From Candidatus Desulfovibrio gallistercoris (GTDB lineage Bacteria; Desulfobacterota; Desulfovibrionia; Desulfovibrionales; Desulfovibrionaceae), in NCBI GenBank assembly GCA_019118745.1, contig DWYJ01000084.1, positions 1-34,497 on the forward strand: DNA of 34,497 bases. The letters run 5' to 3'. Made by a program: the position numbers and the translations under genes. How positions within the stretch are numbered: position 1 is the stretch's first letter; each line of letters opens with the position of its first letter. This document shows, one piece after another, positions 9,274 to 17,353 of the stretch. Below the pieces are notes generated by a model. It ran no database searches. It was not told where the DNA came from and saw only the letters and a program-made list of their open reading frames with translations.

Positions 9274-9394
9274 AGCATTTTCCGTTTGAAACGCTTGGCG
9301 TTTCGCGGAAAAAACGCGTTTTTTCCGCTTGGTTTCGGCCGGGCGGCGCTGTGCTGCCGCCTCGCATTTTGCCTTTTCCAAAGGCAAAATGCTC
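9273..9394 (+). repeat. R2 hairpin-rich repeat, copy 1
   Basis: It runs from GAGCATTTT (9273-9281, sharing the last base of the DJ-1 stop) to AAAATGCTC (9386-9394), a 9-bp terminal inverted repeat. Inside are CGTTT/AAACG and GGCGGC/GCCGCC stems and the terminal hairpin GCATTTTGCC/GGCAAAATGC. The reverse complement of about 11367-11455 matches most of it. It may work as a terminator for both flanking genes. Confidence 0.75.
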
Positions 9395-9617
9395 CAACTG
9401 TCTGACGGACTGCCCGGACGCCCGCCGAATGCCGGCAGACAACGTCAAAACACGCCGGGCAGCGAGATGCAGAGGGGGGATCTTCCCCCCTCTGCGCCGT
9501 TATGGGCTCCCCGCAGGGACCGCTCCACCAGCTGCGTCCGTCGCGGAAAGCCCGTCTTTTTTACGGTCTCGTCTCAAGGCACGCAGCGCGTTTTGCCTTT
9601 GAAAAAGACAAACTGCG
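9395..9617. other. Gene-free tract with palindrome and short R2-like hairpin
   Basis: No coding region is supported. A 12-bp perfect stem with a 3-nt loop occupies 9469-9495 (GCAGAGGGGGGA and its complement). At 9584-9617 an R2-like hairpin (GTTTTGCCTTTG with AAAGACAAAC) abuts the mgtE stop codon and is the likely mgtE terminator. Confidence 0.6.
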
Positions 9618-10991
9618 CTATTGCAGCATGTTCCCCAGGAAGGCATAGGCCAGCGAGAAGTAGACGAACACGCCCGCCAGGTCCATCACCGACGTGATCA
9701 GCGGCGAGGACAGCGTGGCCGGGTCCGTTCCCAGACGGCGGGCCATGAAGGGCAGCAGCGCCCCCACCACGCCACCCAGCGCGGTGCAGACCAGCATGCT
9801 CAGCCCCACCACCAGCAGGACATCCCCGCCGATCCCCTTGGAAAAGAAGGCCATGACCGCTTCCAGCAGGGCCACCACGATGCCGAGGGACGCCGCCACG
9901 GGCAGCTCCCGCCGCAGCACGCGCCACACGTCCCGCCAGCGCAGGGTGACATCTCCCAGCGCCATGGCCCGAATGACCAGCGTGGCCGACTGGCTGCCCG
10001 CGTTACCGCCCATGTCCACGATGGGCGCGATGAAGGCGGCCAGCACGATGGCGCGCGAGAGTATCTCCTCCTGCGCCGCCACGAAACTGCTCGTCACCAC
10101 GCCGAACAGCGTCAGCAGAAGGAGCCAGAACACCCTGACGCGGAACATGGTGCGCAGGGGCGTGGCCAGGATGTCCAGATCCGTGCCGTCCTCGGAGGCC
10201 GTGCCGCCGAAGCGGGCCAGCTGACCGGCATCCAGCTCCTTTTCTATGTCCATGGCGTCATCCACGGTGATGATGCCGATCATCCTGTCGCCGCCGTTGA
10301 TGACCGGCAGCGCCAGCAGGTCATAGCGCCGGATGCGTTCCGCCGCCTCCTCACGGGGACTGTCCGCCCGGACGGAGACAGGATGTCTGCGCATGATGTC
10401 GCCGATGGTCTGCCTGTCGTCGGCCAGCAGCAATTCCCGCAGAGATACCGTGCCGCACAGGCGGCCCTCCGCATCCAGCGCATACAATATATAAATAGTC
10501 TCCTTGTCCGGGGCCGTTGCCCGAACATGGGCCAGCGCCTCGGCCACGCGCATCTGCGGCGTCACGGCCACATAGTCCGACGTGGTCACCGAGCCCGTGG
10601 TGCCTTCGGCATAGGCGGCCAGCCGCAGGATGTCCTCCCGTTCGACCCGTGCAAGGGCAGGCATGAGCTTCTGACGGGCTTCCTCATCCAGATGATGGTA
10701 GAGGTCCGCCCGCTCGTCGGCGGCCATGCTCTCAAAAAGCCGGACCGCCATGTCCCGCGGCAGGAGCGGCAGGAGCGCATTCTGCCATTCAGGCGAAAAA
10801 TAAACGAAGACTTCCGCGCGCTCCTGTTCTTCCATCTCGGCAAATATCTGCCCGACCTGCCCGGCCGTCAGGGTCTGCAGCGTATCGGCCAGATCGGAAG
10901 GATGGACGGAGCGCAGGACTTCCGTCAGATCAGTGGTGCGGGGGTGGGCAAGGCAGTCAACGAGCGTGGCGCTCAGCAGTTCACGATACAT
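9618..10991 (-). CDS. mgtE: MgtE-type magnesium transporter
   Basis: The 457-residue protein has the complete MgtE architecture: an N-terminal superhelical MgtE_N domain (about 1-125), two CBS domains (about 130-255, including the ITVDDAMDIEKE segment) and a C-terminal membrane part of about five helices (285-457). The membrane part contains the channel signature APIVDMGGNAGSQSATLVIR. The cytosolic domains sense Mg2+ and gate the channel. AAGGAG precedes the start. The 5' leader is long and carries a short ORF (11131-11253) and a terminator-like hairpin (11021-11042), suggesting leader control by magnesium or translation. Confidence 0.95.
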   Translation of the reverse strand: MYRELLSATLVDCLAHPRTTDLTEVLRSVHPSDLADTLQTLTAGQVGQIFAEMEEQERAEVFVYFSPEWQNALLPLLPRDMAVRLFESMAADERADLYHHLDEEARQKLMPALARVEREDILRLAAYAEGTTGSVTTSDYVAVTPQMRVAEALAHVRATAPDKETIYILYALDAEGRLCGTVSLRELLLADDRQTIGDIMRRHPVSVRADSPREEAAERIRRYDLLALPVINGGDRMIGIITVDDAMDIEKELDAGQLARFGGTASEDGTDLDILATPLRTMFRVRVFWLLLLTLFGVVTSSFVAAQEEILSRAIVLAAFIAPIVDMGGNAGSQSATLVIRAMALGDVTLRWRDVWRVLRRELPVAASLGIVVALLEAVMAFFSKGIGGDVLLVVGLSMLVCTALGGVVGALLPFMARRLGTDPATLSSPLITSVMDLAGVFVYFSLAYAFLGNMLQ

Positions 10992-11020
10992 GACACGTCT
11001 CCTTTTTGTCGGGGATAGAG

Positions 11021-11042
11021 AAAAGCGCGGCGAAACGCCGCG
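11021..11042 (-). promoter_or_regulatory. Terminator-like hairpin in the mgtE leader
   Basis: On the minus strand CGCGGCG-TTT-CGCCGCG (7-bp perfect stem, 11042-11026) is followed by CTTTTCTCT. It lies between the leader ORF and mgtE, where an attenuator would be. The U run is modest, so termination is not certain. Confidence 0.4.
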
Positions 11043-11130
11043 TGCGGCCCGTCATGCGGGCGTCACGACAGACAAAAGGGAAACGCAACTTCGCCGGACA
11101 AGTACGGCGGCATGCGCCCATATGGCGCGA

Positions 11131-11253
11131 TCAGGCGCAGCGGCCCGGTGGTGCGGATATCTCCAGCGGCAAAACATGATCTTGCTCCTTGTCTTTCAGG
11201 AAAAACAAACAAACATGCTTGAACGACTTTTCCGTGTGACTGTGACTGTCCAT
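11131..11253 (-). CDS. Candidate leader peptide / small ORF upstream of mgtE
   Basis: The 40-codon ORF has a perfect AAGGAGG Shine-Dalgarno 7 bases before the ATG, better than that of mgtE. The peptide starts MDSHSHTEK, has a short hydrophobic patch (VCLFFL), a charged stretch (KDKEQDH) and a proline pair near the end (APPGRCA). It resembles nothing I know. Magnesium-transporter leader ORFs (mgtL, corL) in enteric bacteria control transcription of the next gene, and the position here would fit such a role. An overlapping 84-codon frame (11063-11317) lacks this ribosome site. Confidence 0.45.
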   Translation of the reverse strand: MDSHSHTEKSFKHVCLFFLKDKEQDHVLPLEISAPPGRCA

Positions 11254-11366
11254 AGGGGACCCTCCTTGGGTATAGTGACAGGGACATGAGCCCCCTCGCC
11301 AAAAGCAAGCGGGGCATGTACGGAGAAATTTCTTATCCTAGAAAATCATTTGTAAAATTTGTGTGA

Positions 11367-11480
11367 GAGCACTTTGCCTTTGAAAAAGCAAAATGCGAGG
11401 CGGCGGCACAACGCCGCCCGGCCCAAAGTGAACGGAACACCGCGCTTTTTCCGCGAAACGCAAGCCCGCCTTGCCGGACA
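11367..11480 (-). repeat. R2 hairpin-rich repeat, copy 2 (inverted)
   Basis: Read on the minus strand it gives the same series as 9273-9394: a GTTTCGCGGAAAAA segment, GGCCGGGCGGCG, a GCCGCCTCGCATTTTGC segment and the terminal AAAGGCAAAGTGCTC. The alignment is close over about 90 bases; the far end near 11480 is uncertain. Confidence 0.7.
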
Positions 11481-11596
11481 AAGCGCCGGAAAGAGAGCGG
11501 ACGCAGCCGTGCCGGCAAGCGGCAGGGCCGGTCTTTGCCCGGCGGCGATACAGGAAAAGGCGGCTTTTCGGACGACGGGATATGACGTCCCGAGCC

Positions 11597-11655
11597 TAGG
11601 GCATTTTTCGTTTGAAACGCTTCGCGTTTTGCCTATTTCAAAGGCAAAAAGCGCT
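11597..11655 (+). repeat. R2 repeat, copy 3 (short form)
   Basis: It combines the start of R2 (GGGCATTTTTCGTTTGAAAC, compare 9273) directly with its terminal hairpin (GTTTTGCC...GGCAAAAAGC), as if the middle had been deleted. Confidence 0.65.
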
Positions 11656-12151
11656 GGACGGGATGGGCGCACGAGGGCGGCTGCAAAGAGAAGGTACGCA
11701 GGAAAGCCCGCCTCGCGCCGGAAAGGACGCACGGCGACAGTGTGGGCAGGAAGCCGGTCAAAAAGGCGGAAAGACTCCGCAGGGAAGGAAAGAAGAAAAC
11801 GCGCATATCTCCTCCGCAGGACAACACGCCTGCGGGAAGACCGGCAGGAGCGTCGTCAACGCTGGATCGGCTGGATAGGGTCAGGGGCAGGGCCCGTACT
11901 CTCGGACGGCATGACAACTCCTTTTGGCCGCGGCATGGCGGCGACGTCCCGCCTATGCCCTGTATCTTCCGCCCTGTCAAGCCGGAAATTCCTCCGTTTG
12001 CCGCATTGAGGCTATGCGGACGCGCTTGCCTTTCCGCCGCCGGGCAGGCAGAGTGATCGCAAGCCGTGCCCGGCGGATCGCCGTCCGGGCACAGTCCACC
12101 CGGCGTCATGCACGGGCATCCAGTACAGACAACCCTCTGCCCCATCCGACC

Positions 12152-13111
12152 ATGCAAAGCCGCATCGCCTTTTTCGGGACCTGCCAGCTCGTCCACCTCG
12201 CCAACCTGCTTTCCCGCCTGCCCGGTTGGGCGGACATGTATACGACCGACCGCATCCTGCGCGTGGATACCCTGACGCAGGACCAGTACCGCCACTTCCT
12301 CGTCAACTGCGAGACGGCGGACATCCTCTGCGTGCAGCCCGTACAGGCGGAACATTTTTACGAGGCCCGCACGGAATGCGTGCTCGACTATGCACGCAGG
12401 CACGGCAAGCGGGTCATCATCGTCCCCTACGTCTATTTTTCCGGCTACGCGCCGCATATCGTCTACGCCCATACCAATATGGGGGAATATCACTGCGCCG
12501 CCAGCGTTTCCTGCCTGGTGGCGGGGCTGGACATCCCCAGCGCGCAGCGGACCGTGGCGGACTTCCTCCGCAGGCCGCAGGAATTCTTTTTGCGAAACGC
12601 CGCCGACTCCCTGGAGGAGATGCAGCGGCGCGAACGCAAGCTGGGGGAACTGCATGACGACCTTGTGCCCGTGTCCGCCTGGTTTGCGGGACATTTCCAG
12701 CAGACCCTGCTCATGCATACCCATAACCACCCTTCCCCCGCCCTGTTCCACTATCTGCTGCGGGAGCTGGCCGGACGTCTGGGCCTTGCGGCTGGATCCG
12801 CCCCCCTGCCCGACGGCTTCCTGCATGATGACGACCATTTTCCCATCCATCGGGGCGTGCAGGCCGCTTTGCATCTCGCGCCGGAGCTGCATTCCCCTCT
12901 GTTCCGGGACGGCAAGCGCACCTACACGCTGGAAGATACGGTGAGCCGCTGCCTGAGCCGACTGCCCGGCGACCGCGCCTCCCTTCTGATGATCCTCAGC
13001 CGCCGTCTGCATGACGTGGGGGCCGTTTTCCAGGCCCTGTTCGGCCGTCCGTTGCCGCTGCGCAGCCGCGCGGAAGTCCGCGCAGAGAAATGCAAACAAA
13101 CAACTAATTGA
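12152..13111 (+). CDS. WcbI-like putative polysaccharide-modifying acyltransferase
   Basis: The 319-residue protein opens with MQSRIAFFGTCQLVHLANLL, the pattern of the WcbI domain (an early G-x-CQ followed by a helix), found in capsule and exopolysaccharide clusters and thought to transfer acetyl groups. The body contains IIVPYVYFSGYAPHIVYAH and a histidine-rich MHTHNHPSP stretch (near residue 188-196) that could be part of an active site. There is no signal peptide. No polysaccharide genes are adjacent, so its target is unknown. The start is the first ATG of the homologous region; no clear Shine-Dalgarno is present. The family call rests on the N-terminal pattern and is moderate. Confidence 0.6.
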   Translation: MQSRIAFFGTCQLVHLANLLSRLPGWADMYTTDRILRVDTLTQDQYRHFLVNCETADILCVQPVQAEHFYEARTECVLDYARRHGKRVIIVPYVYFSGYAPHIVYAHTNMGEYHCAASVSCLVAGLDIPSAQRTVADFLRRPQEFFLRNAADSLEEMQRRERKLGELHDDLVPVSAWFAGHFQQTLLMHTHNHPSPALFHYLLRELAGRLGLAAGSAPLPDGFLHDDDHFPIHRGVQAALHLAPELHSPLFRDGKRTYTLEDTVSRCLSRLPGDRASLLMILSRRLHDVGAVFQALFGRPLPLRSRAEVRAEKCKQTTN

Positions 13112-13171
13112 TTTTTCAGATTATTTTAGAAAAAACGAAAAAAAGTCAAAAAAAATTGCTTCCTGCCCCTT

Positions 13172-13201
13172 TTCAATCCGGCAAGCTGCCTTATTTACTA
13201 T
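13172..13201 (+). promoter_or_regulatory. Possible groES-groEL promoter
   Basis: TTCAAT (13172-13177), an 18-base spacer and TACTAT (13196-13201) give a moderate sigma70-type match about 100 bases before groES. No CIRCE (TTAGCACTC/GAGTGCTAA) operator is visible between 13112 and 13300, so HrcA control of this type is not supported. Confidence 0.35.
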
Positions 13202-13300
13202 GCCGACGCGGGGAAGATTGGTTGAAGCGCCTGCCTCCCGCTCGAAAATCCCGCAGCGAGACGCTGCACCGAGATAAAAAATTCTTTTGGAGGAAATACC

Positions 13301-13585
13301 ATGAACCTGAAACCTCTCCATGACCGTGTGCTGGTCAAGCGCGTTGAATCTGAAGAAAAGACCGCCGGCGGTCTTTTCATTCCCGATACCGCCAAGGAAA
13401 AGCCCTCCAAGGGTGAAGTGATCGCTGTGGGTCCCGGCAAGGTGGAAAACGGCAACCGCATCGAAATGTCCGTCAAGGCGGGCGACATCGTGCTGTTCAA
13501 CAAGTACGCCGGCACCGAAGTGAAGCTGGACGGCGTGGAACACCTCGTGATGCGTGAAGACGACATCCTCGCCATCCTCAACTAA
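13301..13585 (+). CDS. groES: Co-chaperonin GroES
   Basis: The 94-residue protein is a full-length GroES, the lid of the GroEL chamber. It begins [14 protein letters not shown] and includes the mobile loop around [19 protein letters not shown], which contacts GroEL, then the [11 protein letters not shown] core and the REDDILAIL end. GGAGG is 7-8 bases before the ATG. It is followed by groEL after 41 bases and is clearly one operon with it. The upstream 190 bases are A/T-rich compared with the surroundings. Confidence 0.98.
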   Translation: MNLKPLHDRVLVKRVESEEKTAGGLFIPDTAKEKPSKGEVIAVGPGKVENGNRIEMSVKAGDIVLFNKYAGTEVKLDGVEHLVMREDDILAILN

Positions 13586-13626
13586 TTTCCCCACATATCG
13601 CATTATCCCTTTAAGGAGAAAATATC

Positions 13627-15273
<1,647 letters not shown>

Positions 15274-15300
15274 GCCGGCCCTTCCTCCACTGCCTTATAT

Positions 15301-15330
15301 GGCTCCCGCTCCGGCGGGAGCCTTTTTTTT
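15301..15330 (+). terminator. Rho-independent terminator of groES-groEL
   Basis: GGCTCCCG-CTCCGG-CGGGAGCC (8-bp perfect stem) is followed by eight T residues, 28 bases after the groEL stop. Confidence 0.9.
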
Positions 15331-15582
15331 CTGCCTGCCGTCCGCCCGGAAAAAACGCTCGCCCTCCTCTGCTCTGCTTGCCTGGCATTATCTTTGCTTT
15401 TTTTTGCTGGAGGTAACGAGCTACGGAGATCGGCACGATTTTCCCCGCAGAAAAAAATTTCGGAACTGTGATCCCAGCTCACAGCCCTGAAACGAGGTGA
15501 GCGCATGGCGGGCACAGCGGAGCAGGGATAGAACGTTTGCGTTTGGCGAGGGGGAAGCAAGCCCCCTCGCTGACGGCACCCC
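15331..15582. other. Gene-free spacer with a 9-bp hairpin
   Basis: No gene is seen between the groEL terminator and the membrane-protein operon. A perfect hairpin (arms 15546-15554 and 15562-15570, GCGAGGGGG and its complement) lies just before the first ATG. Its TTGGCGAGGGGG half also occurs on the minus strand near 11288-11300. Confidence 0.5.
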
Positions 15583-16176
15583 ATGAAAGCACATCCGTCA
15601 CCCAATCAGCCCGCACTGCGCACGCCTTGTATGCCGAAGGCGAGCACTCTCGCACAAGATGATATGTTCCAGTGCTTTTTTCTCCATGCCGCGCATGTGG
15701 CGGCGCTCTGCCTCCTGCTCTTCTTCCACCTGGTCGAGCTCCGGGCCTGGCTTACGCTCTGGCTCATTGCCGTCAGCCTTGCCGCCTCCCTGACGTATGC
15801 CCTGCTGGCTACCGCCGTGGGGCCGCACATCCCCCGCCGTCCGGCGCTGGCCCATCTGGTCATGGCGGGAACGCTGCTCATGACCTTTTCTCTTGCGGGA
15901 ATACTTTTTGCGTGGCAGGATCAACTACATTACGGTCGCTTTTCCGCCGAACCGCTATGGCACACATTTCAGGCCGCAGGCAACGGGCTGGCGTATGGGG
16001 GGATCTTCGCCCTCCTGCTCCTCCCCCTGTCCTGTTGTGCCTACATGATGGCGCTGTCGGGCACGCGGCGTCTGGCGGGGCACCTCTCCTTTCTTTCAGC
16101 CAAACGAGCGGAGCGCCCTGTCGCGGCATCCAGCATGGGCGACACGCCCGCATCGACTCAGGAAAACAGCCCATGA
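15583..16176 (+). CDS. Unknown four-helix membrane protein, paralogue 1
   Basis: The protein of up to 197 residues has about four hydrophobic segments (roughly 35-50, 57-78, 92-110 and 133-155) and a polar C-terminal tail of about 35 residues. I do not recognise a family. Its central and C-terminal parts align with the next gene: YALLATAVGPHIPRRPALA against YALLAAAFAPRIARRPSLA, then SGTRRLAGHLS against RGTRRVALSLY. The start is uncertain: ATGs at 15583, 15631 and 15664 are in frame and none has a convincing ribosome site. The stop overlaps the next ATG by 4 bases, so the pair is translationally coupled. Confidence 0.65.
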   Translation: MKAHPSPNQPALRTPCMPKASTLAQDDMFQCFFLHAAHVAALCLLLFFHLVELRAWLTLWLIAVSLAASLTYALLATAVGPHIPRRPALAHLVMAGTLLMTFSLAGILFAWQDQLHYGRFSAEPLWHTFQAAGNGLAYGGIFALLLLPLSCCAYMMALSGTRRLAGHLSFLSAKRAERPVAASSMGDTPASTQENSP

Positions 16177-16718
16177 AAAAACGCCTGCTTGCCTTTTTCA
16201 TCTTCTTCGGCTGCTCCTTCGGCATTGCCAGCCTCATCTATCATCTGATGGCCCTGCTGACGTTCGGCGGGTTCATCTTCGGCGTCCTGCCGCGCATGTT
16301 CTGCTACCATTGGGAATATCCCAATCACTATATCGCGCTTGTCTGCCTGATCTACGCCCTGCTGGCTGCCGCCTTTGCCCCGCGCATCGCCCGGCGGCCG
16401 TCGCTGGCCATCTGGATCGTTTTGGCCACGCCCCTGCTTGCCTCGCCGCTGGGCGGCATGCTCTGGCACCTGCACGACATGCTGACGGGCTATTTTCCCA
16501 ACAGCTGGCTGAAGAAACTGCTGCTGGACGGCGCACTCGAAGGTGCCGGGCTTGGCTGGCTGATCGTCCTGCTCTCCGTCCCCTTCAACCTGATATGCGC
16601 GATCCTGGGCATCCGCGGCACGCGACGGGTGGCGCTGTCGCTTTATCCGGCCTCCACAACGACGAGCCCGCTCACGCCGGACGATGAGCCGGCAGCCCCC
16701 TCTCCCGTTCAGGCATGA
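16173..16718 (+). CDS. Unknown four-helix membrane protein, paralogue 2
   Basis: The 181-residue protein begins MKKRLLAFFIFFGC with a positively charged start and a first membrane segment. Three further hydrophobic segments follow (about 52-66, 74-92 and 122-146), then a short Thr/Pro-rich tail. It is a diverged tandem copy of the preceding protein, with the conserved RRPSLA loop and the GTRR motif after the last helix. AGGA lies about 9 bases before the ATG. It overlaps both neighbours by 4 bases (ATGA). Its function is unknown; no transporter or enzyme motif is visible. Confidence 0.75.
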   Translation: MKKRLLAFFIFFGCSFGIASLIYHLMALLTFGGFIFGVLPRMFCYHWEYPNHYIALVCLIYALLAAAFAPRIARRPSLAIWIVLATPLLASPLGGMLWHLHDMLTGYFPNSWLKKLLLDGALEGAGLGWLIVLLSVPFNLICAILGIRGTRRVALSLYPASTTTSPLTPDDEPAAPSPVQA

Positions 16719-17164
16719 AAAAAATCCTCTGGTGCAGCGTACTCTTTGCCCTTCTCGCGGCAGGTCTGCTCCTGACCTGGGCCGATGGACAGACCATTTC
16801 CCCGCCCGGTGTCGCGTACTTCTACAATCCCATGTGGGCCTGCGGCGACGCCCCGCCCTTTCTCGTCGTGGACATTTCCGTAAACAGGGAACAGTACAAG
16901 GGAACGGCCATGCGTTGCTTCCGGCATGGCGTGGATATGGACGCGGACGGACAGCCCGGCGCGGGATTGGGCAGCTTTCTGGTCTGCGAAGGCCAAATAA
17001 AAAGATCCCTTTCGCTTTTTTTGCAAGAACGCTTTCTTATGGAAGGGACAGCTGCCACCGGCATCTTTTTTGACGCGACAGCCTGTACCGCCGCCCGGCC
17101 CACGGCTGAGCAAATGCTCTTCATCGACCGCATGCTGTACGACGATGAAAGCCTTGTCCCATAA
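16715..17164 (+). CDS. Small exported or membrane-anchored protein of unknown function
   Basis: The 149-residue protein begins MKKILWCSVLFALLAAGLLLTW, a signal peptide or N-terminal anchor, so the rest should be outside the cytoplasm. The mature part has cysteines in MWACGD, AMRCFRHG, LVCEGQ and ATACTA (four in total), which could form disulfides in the periplasm. I do not recognise a family. It overlaps the second membrane protein by 4 bases and is the third gene of a tightly coupled set. R1 copy D follows the stop. Confidence 0.7.
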   Translation: MKKILWCSVLFALLAAGLLLTWADGQTISPPGVAYFYNPMWACGDAPPFLVVDISVNREQYKGTAMRCFRHGVDMDADGQPGAGLGSFLVCEGQIKRSLSLFLQERFLMEGTAATGIFFDATACTAARPTAEQMLFIDRMLYDDESLVP

Positions 17165-17229
17165 AAAGCGGCACAACCGGGAGACCCGCACGCGAAGTGA
17201 GGGCCGGCATGTTGCCGCCGTTCGTCATC

Positions 17230-17322
17230 CTCCCCGATAAAGCGCGTTTGGGGAGGGATGGGGGGATCGGGGGGAAGGGGACCCCTTTGTGCGCGAGCCA
17301 AAGGGGTCCCCTTCCCCCCGGA
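17230..17322 (+). repeat. R1 dispersed hairpin element, copy D
   Basis: The conserved flank (GATAAAGCGCGTTTGGGGAG) is followed by a perfect 21-bp stem at 17269-17289 and 17299-17319 with a 9-nt loop. Compared with copy A the stem differs at several positions on both arms together. It lies between convergent genes, 35 bases from the YcaO stop. Confidence 0.85.
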
Positions 17323-17353
17323 GTTATCTGCCCCCTGCCCCAACCTCTACGCC

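Larger units (their letters stand above)
11254..12151. other. About 900-base gene-free tract containing R2 repeats
   Basis: I find no supported gene. The tract holds an AT-rich module at about 11338-11366 that matches the AT-rich part of R1, an inverted R2 copy (11367-11480), a short R2 copy (11597-11655), and an 8-bp GTGCCCGG/CCGGGCAC stem at 12066-12092. Open frames crossing it are GC-rich shadows without ribosome sites or recognisable domains. Confidence 0.6.

Noticed and set aside
9621-11018. A 465-codon plus-strand open frame
   Set aside because: Antisense of mgtE, whose CBS and channel motifs are clear.
10992-11330. M-box (ykoK) magnesium riboswitch upstream of mgtE
   Set aside because: Some short similarity (CCTATGGACA) exists, but the conserved GTGAGGCTCC core and the closing segments are not found by eye; a covariance search would decide.
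11633-13099. A 488-codon minus-strand open frame
   Set aside because: Covers the WcbI-like gene in antisense and the repeat-rich spacer; no domain or ribosome site.
13112-13300. CIRCE heat-shock operator upstream of groES
   Set aside because: No TTAGCACTC/GAGTGCTAA dyad is present; only A/T-rich sequence and a moderate promoter.
17165-17353. Short open frames across R1 copy D
   Set aside because: They translate the palindrome and flank, have no ribosome site, and occur similarly in every R1 copy.
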